Shown here: positions 7,838 through 11,530 of the stretch, piece after piece
How the letters are laid out: every line of letters starts with the position of its first letter
Numbering within the stretch: the first letter of the stretch is position 1
Assembly: GCA_002339125.1 (NCBI GenBank)
Contig: DDJQ01000015.1
Span: 21,244-32,773, forward strand
Direction of reading: 5' to 3'
From: Alteromonadaceae bacterium UBA2620
GTDB lineage: Bacteria; Pseudomonadota; Gammaproteobacteria; Enterobacterales; Alteromonadaceae
DNA length: 11,530 nucleotides
Notes under the pieces: model-generated
Databases searched by the model: none
Seen by the model: the letters and a program-made list of their open reading frames with translations, nothing else
Told to the model about the DNA's origin: nothing
Position numbers and translations under genes: made by a program

Positions 7838-8605
7838 TTGAAAATTTGGACCATAGCCAATCAGAAAGGTGGCGTCGGTAAAACAACCACGACGGTCACT
7901 CTGGGAGGAATACTGGCAAAACGTGGTTATAACGTTTTACTGGTAGATATGGATCCTCATGCTTCGCTTAGCTATTACTTTGGTATTGATTCAGAAGAGC
8001 TTTCCAGCTCGGTGTATGACATTTTTGCTAATCCTTCCGGCTTAAGTGACGATAAGGTACTGGACTGTTTATGTCCCAGTAAGCTCGACAGCCTGTTTAT
8101 TTTGCCGTCCACCATGGCCCTGGCCACCCTGGACCGATCGCTGGGCAACCAGATTGGCATGGGACTGGTGCTGAAAAAGGCACTGCAACAAGTTGAATCG
8201 CAATTCGATTATGTACTGATAGACTGTCCGCCGGTACTGGGTGTACTTATGGTCAATGCATTGGCCGCCTGTCAGAAAGTGATTGTACCGGTGCAAACTG
8301 AGTTTTTAGCGCTCAAAGGGCTCGACAGGATGATGCATACGCTCAAAATTATGGGCAAAACTCTGTCGCGGAATTTTGATACGATCATAGTGCCGACCAT
8401 GTTTGACAGGCGTATTAACGCGGCCATAGCAGCCCAGAAACAATTGCTGCTGGACTACAAAGAACAGATTTGGAAAGGTATGATACCAGTGGATACGCGA
8501 TTCAGAGATGCCAGCCAGATGCAGTCGCCGGCATCCATAGTGTATCCCAAAGCTCGTGGCGTATTCGCTTACGAGAAATTACTCAACGTCCTGGATAGTG
8601 ACTAA
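7838..8605 (+). CDS. parC: ParC, ParA-like ATPase for polar chemotaxis arrays
   Basis: A 255-residue ParA-family ATPase. The deviant Walker A motif KGGVGKTT is at 10-17, the Walker A' segment LLVDMDPHAS has Asp39, and the Walker B/switch segment VLIDCPPVLG has Asp129. There is no DNA-binding N-terminal domain and no parB partner nearby. Instead it sits between cheB and a CheW-like gene, the setting of Vibrio ParC, which places chemotaxis arrays at the old pole and ensures their inheritance. The symbol must not be confused with topoisomerase IV ParC. The start is TTG. The final TAA is one base from the ATG of parP, so the two are probably translated together. Confidence 0.9.
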   Translation: MKIWTIANQKGGVGKTTTTVTLGGILAKRGYNVLLVDMDPHASLSYYFGIDSEELSSSVYDIFANPSGLSDDKVLDCLCPSKLDSLFILPSTMALATLDRSLGNQIGMGLVLKKALQQVESQFDYVLIDCPPVLGVLMVNALAACQKVIVPVQTEFLALKGLDRMMHTLKIMGKTLSRNFDTIIVPTMFDRRINAAIAAQKQLLLDYKEQIWKGMIPVDTRFRDASQMQSPASIVYPKARGVFAYEKLLNVLDSD

Positions 8606-8606
8606 T

Positions 8607-9371
8607 ATGAGCAAAGATACACCGTTTGCTAAAGAAGAGGTGATGGAAGAATACCTCAGCAGTTTATTACGCGATGCCGAAGATCCGGCAGACGTGACGG
8701 CGCGTACCGCCAAGCTGTTAGAAAAGGCAACGGTAGAGCTGACACCGGAAGTACCGGAAGCGACACCTCCACCCGTATCTCCTCGGGTAAGCGAGCCGAT
8801 TGAAACCGAACAGGACATTGCGGCCGAAGACGTCATTGCTGAAGTCAAAGCAAGCGTTGAGGAGAATGCCTCGGTACCGCCACCGGGCGTGCCGCTAAAA
8901 CCCCTCGAGGAGCGTTTGGATAATGCTTTCCAGGCACTGTTTTTTGAAGTGGCCGGCTTAACCCTGGCGGTGCCACTGATTACGCTGGGCGGTATTCATA
9001 ATCTGACCAAGATTGGTCCGTTATTCGGTAAACCAGCGTGGTTTATGGGCGTAATGCTGCATCGGGAAGAAAAGTTAAGCGTTGTAGATACCGCGCGCTG
9101 GGTAATGCCGGAAAAATACGATCAAACTCTGGCGGATAAGCTAAACTATCAGTATCTCATTATGTTAGGTGATAGTCCGTGGGGGTTAGCCAGCGAAAAA
9201 CTGGTGAATACGGTGACCTTAAACAAGGACGACGTAAAATGGCGTAAGGCGAATGCAAAGCGTCCCTGGCTCGCCGGTATGGTAAAAGATAAAATGTGTG
9301 CATTGTTGGATGTTGATGAACTAATATCAATGCTGAATAACGGCTTGGGCAGTAAAGACCAGGTACTATAG
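8607..9371 (+). CDS. parP: ParP, CheW-domain partner of ParC
   Basis: A 254-residue protein in three parts. A short N-terminal helical motif (about 1-33, including EEVMEEYLSSLLRD) is followed by a Pro and Glu rich linker (about 35-105). A CheW-like domain then starts near residue 107 (FQALFFEVAGLTLAVPL). In Vibrio, ParP links ParC to the arrays: the N-terminus contacts ParC, and the CheW-like AIF domain binds CheA and receptors. I chose ATG at 8607 because it is one base after parC and gives the compact start MSKDTPFAK; an in-frame ATG at 8556 lies inside parC. The ribosome binding site is weak (GGA near 8593-8595), so coupling to parC translation is likely. Confidence 0.88.
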   Translation: MSKDTPFAKEEVMEEYLSSLLRDAEDPADVTARTAKLLEKATVELTPEVPEATPPPVSPRVSEPIETEQDIAAEDVIAEVKASVEENASVPPPGVPLKPLEERLDNAFQALFFEVAGLTLAVPLITLGGIHNLTKIGPLFGKPAWFMGVMLHREEKLSVVDTARWVMPEKYDQTLADKLNYQYLIMLGDSPWGLASEKLVNTVTLNKDDVKWRKANAKRPWLAGMVKDKMCALLDVDELISMLNNGLGSKDQVL

Positions 9372-9377
9372 TCAAGT

Positions 9378-9381
9378 GGAG
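9378..9381 (+). promoter_or_regulatory. Ribosome binding site of cheW
   Basis: GGAG lies eight bases before the ATG at 9390, in the 18-base gap after parP. This is a normal strong arrangement. Confidence 0.6.
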
Positions 9382-9389
9382 CCAAGTGC

Positions 9390-9878
9390 ATGAGTGATGA
9401 CAGAAATAATAACGCAGGCAATGTCGACGATCAGATATTGCAATGGGTAACCTATCGGTTAGGCGATGAAACCTACGGCATTAATGTAATGCAGGTGCAG
9501 GAAGTATTACGTTATTCTGAGATCGCTCCGGTACCTGGAGCTCCGGATTACGTGTTAGGTATTATTAACCTGCGTGGTAACGTGGTAACCGTTATTGATA
9601 CCCGCGCTCGCTTCGGGCTACCGCCGGAAGAAGTCACCGATAATACTCGTGTGGTCATTATTGAGTCTGATGAACAGGTAGTGGGCATTCTGGTAGACAG
9701 TGTTGCCGAAGTGGTTTACCTCAAGTCCTCAGAAATCGACAGCGCGCCAAATGTTGGTACCGAGGAAAGTGCTAAATTTATCCAGGGTGTTAGTAACCGC
9801 GATGGCGAATTGCTTATTCTGGTTGATCTCAACAAACTTCTCAGCGACGAAGAATGGGACGAGCTAAGCAGTCTGTAA
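9390..9878 (+). CDS. cheW: CheW, chemotaxis adaptor protein
   Basis: A 162-residue single CheW domain. After a short polar leader (MSDDRNNNAGNVDDQ), the SH3-like fold begins at QWVTYRLGDETYGINV. The typical signature EVLRYSEIAPVPGAPDYVLG, then NLRGNVVTVIDTR, follows at about 46-75. The second half contains VVIIESDEQVVGILVDSV, and the C-terminal segment LLILVDLNKLLS is also typical. CheW bridges CheA (P5 domain) and chemoreceptors in the array and has no enzymatic activity. Because parP and the CheA P5 domain are also CheW-like, the cluster encodes three CheW folds; this one is the plain adaptor, as it lacks any extra domain. Confidence 0.97.
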   Translation: MSDDRNNNAGNVDDQILQWVTYRLGDETYGINVMQVQEVLRYSEIAPVPGAPDYVLGIINLRGNVVTVIDTRARFGLPPEEVTDNTRVVIIESDEQVVGILVDSVAEVVYLKSSEIDSAPNVGTEESAKFIQGVSNRDGELLILVDLNKLLSDEEWDELSSL

Positions 9879-9902
9879 ATAAAACGGCCTTTCTTTCTTC
9901 AC

Positions 9903-10319
9903 ATGGAAGTTAATCTGTCTTTACTGATAGCCGTTGCTGCTTTATGCCTTTCGGTGCTCTTTACCATCGTACTCTGGATTGTCGGTCGTCGCAGTAATGC
10001 ACGGCTGACCGAAGTGCTGGCACAGCAACAACAGCAACTCAGCGCGCTTAAAAAGCAACTCCATATCAACGCCAGCACGCTTGAAGAGATTCAGGCGCGC
10101 AGTCTGGTGGTGGCCAAAAATACCGAACAAACCGAAGCAGCGCTAACTGCTCTTCAACAGCAATTTATCGCTTTAGGCGAGCAGGATCCCGACAGTCGCC
10201 TGTATCAGCGTGCCGCTGAAATGATTCAGTCAGGAGCCAGTGCCGAAGAAGTCATGCACAACTGCGATCTGCCGCTGGCGGAAGTTCAGCTACTGATGAA
10301 CATTCATCAGCCCAGATAG
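9903..10319 (+). CDS. DUF2802 family membrane-anchored coiled-coil protein
   Basis: A 138-residue protein. One transmembrane segment at about 5-27 (LLIAVAALCLSVLFTIVLWI) is followed by RR, so the rest should be cytoplasmic. A Gln-rich coiled coil (about 33-93) follows, then a compact helical C-terminus (about 98-135) with a helix-turn-helix-like pattern, AAEMIQSGASAEEVMHNCDL and AEVQLLM. DUF2802 genes regularly follow cheW in polar-flagellum clusters, but I know of no established function. It could tether something to the membrane near the pole; that is only a guess from its build. No Shine-Dalgarno sequence is visible before the ATG. The gene lies in the same reading frame as cheW, with eight sense codons between the cheW TAA and this ATG. 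Confidence 0.82.
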   Translation: MEVNLSLLIAVAALCLSVLFTIVLWIVGRRSNARLTEVLAQQQQQLSALKKQLHINASTLEEIQARSLVVAKNTEQTEAALTALQQQFIALGEQDPDSRLYQRAAEMIQSGASAEEVMHNCDLPLAEVQLLMNIHQPR

Positions 10320-10491
10320 GCTTACCTTCGCGCAGCGTGTGGATAAACTTACAAGTATTCTTAATCACACCTTAATTCCAAATCATTTCCTCTGTTAGTT
10401 TATGTCTGTATAGCTTTTTGAATATCTGACTAAAGTTATTTATAAATGGCTATTTTTATTATGTTTATTGGCAAATGGCTTACTCAATCTG

Positions 10492-10509
10492 GTAAACATT
10501 GCCGTTTAC
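10492..10509. promoter_or_regulatory. 18-base dyad, possible activator binding site
   Basis: GTAAAC and GTTTAC are perfect inverted arms separated by six bases (ATTGCC). The centre lies about 104 bases upstream of the start predicted from the sigma-54 element, the usual distance for an enhancer-binding protein. The dyad is seen directly; the role is inferred. Confidence 0.4.
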
Positions 10510-10577
10510 TTATTGAACAGCCTGGTTGTGCAAAAAAATAACTCTGATGTAAAAAAATGTGTGAGTAATGTTAATTA

Positions 10578-10594
10578 TTGGCGTTCACAATGCC
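10578..10594 (+). promoter_or_regulatory. Candidate sigma-54 (-24/-12) promoter
   Basis: TTGGCGTTCACAATGCC has the -24 element TTGGC and a -12 GC, with the invariant GG and GC exactly 12 bases apart as in the consensus TTGGCACG-N4-TTGCW. The ACG after TTGGC and the first T and last base of the -12 box do not match. Transcription would start near 10605, leaving a leader of about 60 bases. PEP-CTERM genes in several proteobacteria are known to depend on RpoN and the PrsK-PrsR pair, which makes the location meaningful. Confidence 0.5.
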
Positions 10595-10653
10595 CTTCCT
10601 CAGGCAATATTGCGCACATAATCAGCAAATTGCGGGGCACACAGAAAAATTAC

Positions 10654-10658
10654 AGGGG
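10654..10658 (+). promoter_or_regulatory. Ribosome binding site deciding the start at 10666
   Basis: AGGGG lies seven bases before ATG at 10666, which opens a typical signal peptide. This rules against upstream starts in the same frame. Confidence 0.7.
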
Positions 10659-10665
10659 TACTACT

Positions 10666-11364
10666 ATGAACAAACTCATGATTGGCGGGGTGCTGCTATT
10701 GCTAAGTGCAGCGCCTCAGGCAATGGCCAGCGTTATCACTAATGGTGGCTTCACGGATTGCAGTTATAACGGCTGGTCGAAAGACACCGATGGTGCTGGT
10801 GATATCAGCGTTCTGGACGACTTTACTATTACCAGTGGGCCGAATTGCGCCGCTGAACTGCTGGTGGACGCTGGCAATACTGAAGCCTGGTTTGCTAACA
10901 CTTTATTTCAAAACATTTCGCTCAATAGTGGCGAGCAGTATCAACTCAATGTGGATCTGACTGCCGGCTCTGAGTTCAGCAGTGCTGATAACGGCTTTAT
11001 TGCCGACAATTTTGTGGTGGCATTTGGTGATGGCACTGGCAGTTATTACGGCGCGGATGGCCAGCTAGGCAGTGTTTTCAATGCCGATATTGATGGTAAT
11101 ACCAGCTATTCGCTGAACATTATGCTCGACGAGACACTTTCAGCCTTCACTAATTTAAGCCTCGAATTTCAGTTACTCATTGGATTTGATGAGTTCGGCA
11201 GTGATTTTGGCGGTTCATTTCTGCAAGTAGACAACGTGTCGATTACCGCGGTGGGTGACGACAATATAGCCGTCAGTGCACCTTCTCAGGCGTTATTATT
11301 TGGTCTGGGGCTGGCCGGACTGGTTTTCGCAAACCGTCAGCGTAGCACGGGAGGTGATCAATGA
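10666..11364 (+). CDS. Secreted PEP-CTERM-like sorting-signal protein
   Basis: A 232-residue exported protein. The signal peptide MNKLMIGGVLLLLSAAPQAMA should be cut after residue 21. The mature part starts VITNGGFTDCSYNGW, a pattern common at the start of jelly-roll, carbohydrate-binding-like domains, and ends its beta-rich region with FLQVDNVSITAVG, also typical of that fold. Cys32 and Cys61 could form a disulfide. The C-terminus (203-226) has VSAPSQ, a hydrophobic stretch LLFGLGLAGLVFA and the basic end NRQR. This is the three-part PEP-CTERM signal processed by exosortase, with APSQ replacing the PEP motif. Such proteins are linked to exopolysaccharide and biofilm matrix. The tail continues for six residues (STGGDQ) after the last Arg, a stretch overlapping the next gene's ribosome binding site. 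The precise ligand is unknown. Confidence 0.78.
   Translation: MNKLMIGGVLLLLSAAPQAMASVITNGGFTDCSYNGWSKDTDGAGDISVLDDFTITSGPNCAAELLVDAGNTEAWFANTLFQNISLNSGEQYQLNVDLTAGSEFSSADNGFIADNFVVAFGDGTGSYYGADGQLGSVFNADIDGNTSYSLNIMLDETLSAFTNLSLEFQLLIGFDEFGSDFGGSFLQVDNVSITAVGDDNIAVSAPSQALLFGLGLAGLVFANRQRSTGGDQ
11349..11357 (+). promoter_or_regulatory. Near-perfect Shine-Dalgarno of the last gene
   Basis: GGGAGGTGATC (11349-11359) matches the complement of the 16S rRNA 3' end over ten consecutive bases (GGAGGTGATC). It precedes ATG at 11361 and is embedded in the coding end of the PEP-CTERM-like gene. Confidence 0.75.
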
Positions 11365-11530
11365 AACTGAACGCCTTTTCTATCGCACTGCTCAGTGCCG
11401 GGCTGGCTGCGGTTACGCCGGTCAGTGCTGCCTGGCAGCCATTGAATGACGGCGTTGATACAACGTCGTCGCGAGCCACAGTAGACAGAGTTAACCGGGT
11501 GTACAGTTCGGTGGTTACCCTGACAAATAC
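11361..11530 (+). CDS. Secreted protein of unknown function, 5' part only
   Basis: The first 56 complete codons of a gene that runs off the window. The start MKLNAFSIALLSAGLAAVTP is a clear signal peptide, with likely cleavage after PVSA (residue 23). The mature part begins AWQPLNDGVDTTSSR and continues with VNRVYSSVVTLTN. The pattern of an aromatic residue, alternating beta residues and VTLTN resembles the first strands of bacterial Ig- or fibronectin-like surface domains, but this is a weak likeness and I do not name a family. The ATG overlaps the preceding TGA (ATGA) and has a very strong ribosome binding site, so the two secreted proteins are probably made together and may act together. 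Confidence 0.7.
   Translation, partial: MKLNAFSIALLSAGLAAVTPVSAAWQPLNDGVDTTSSRATVDRVNRVYSSVVTLTN

Larger units (their letters stand above)
10320..10665 (+). other. AT-rich intergenic region between the che cluster and a PEP-CTERM unit
   Basis: These 346 bases are clearly more AT-rich than the genes around them and hold no convincing gene. I see no strong rho-independent terminator after the DUF2802 gene. The second half contains the regulatory elements listed separately: an 18-base dyad at 10492-10509 and a sigma-54-like element at 10578-10594. A 10-base palindrome, GCAATATTGC, sits at 10604-10613, close to the predicted transcription start. Confidence 0.75.

Noticed and set aside
8556..8606. 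Upstream ATG extension of parP
   Set aside because: It would overlap parC by 50 bases and add 17 residues without any family character; ATG at 8607 gives a normal start directly after parC.
10320..10420. Rho-independent terminator after the DUF2802 gene
   Set aside because: I found no stable GC-rich stem followed by a T run; GTGTG and CACAC arms exist but with a loop of nearly 30 bases.
10591..10606. Small hairpin TGCC-N8-GGCA near the predicted transcription start
   Set aside because: A four-base stem is too weak and common to support a function.
10468..10665. TTG-initiated N-terminal extension of the PEP-CTERM-like gene by 66 residues
   Set aside because: It would bury a clear signal peptide and run through the promoter-like elements; ATG at 10666 has its own ribosome binding site.
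11273..11479. Antisense open frame across the junction of the two secreted-protein genes
   Set aside because: It opposes two well-supported genes with signal peptides and ribosome binding sites and has no motif of its own.
1..11530. tRNA or rRNA genes, CRISPR arrays, insertion sequences, attachment sites
   Set aside because: No tRNA-like fold, regular direct repeat array, transposase motif or terminal inverted repeat was noticed by eye on either strand.

Overview
This window is the 3' part of a polar-flagellum and chemotaxis gene cluster from a gammaproteobacterium. The gene order flhA-flhF-flhG(fleN)-fliA-cheY-cheZ-cheA-cheB-parC-parP-cheW-DUF2802 is the arrangement known from polarly flagellated Alteromonadales, Shewanella and Vibrio relatives. 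A PEP-CTERM-type secreted protein gene downstream and the moderate GC content fit a marine Alteromonadales (Alteromonas or Aestuariibacter type) best. The taxonomic placement is inferred from gene order and protein character, not from a database search.

Layout. Bases 1-171 are the 3' end of flhA (flagellar export gate). Bases 205-3147 hold three tightly packed regulators: the polar-placement GTPase FlhF, its partner ATPase FlhG/FleN (ATGA overlap with flhF) and the flagellar sigma factor FliA (GTG start, one base after flhG). Bases 3192-7806 hold the signalling core: response regulator CheY (TTG start), phosphatase CheZ, kinase CheA and methylesterase CheB. Bases 7838-9878 hold the array-positioning pair ParC (ParA-like ATPase, TTG start) and ParP (CheW-like C-terminus), then the adaptor CheW. 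Bases 9903-10319 encode a small membrane-anchored coiled-coil DUF2802 protein that closes the cluster. All genes are on the + strand with short gaps, consistent with one or a few long transcripts. No cheR, cheV or chemoreceptor gene lies in the window.

Bases 10320-10665 are an AT-rich non-coding gap. It holds a good sigma-54-type -24/-12 element and, about 80 bases upstream, an 18-base dyad suited to an enhancer-binding activator. This controls, by inference, a two-gene unit: a secreted PEP-CTERM-like protein (10666-11364) and a second signal-peptide protein (from 11361, cut by the window edge), joined by an ATGA overlap with an almost perfect Shine-Dalgarno sequence.

How the genes work together. 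FlhF and FlhG set the position and number of polar flagella. FliA transcribes late flagellar genes. CheA, CheW and receptors form arrays that phosphorylate CheY; CheZ removes the phosphate and CheB adapts the receptors. ParC and ParP bring the arrays to the pole. The most unusual protein feature is CheA: its long Ala/Pro/Glu linker has no visible P2 domain and instead carries three copies of a 17-residue acidic motif resembling the C-terminal CheY-docking peptide of CheZ in the same cluster.
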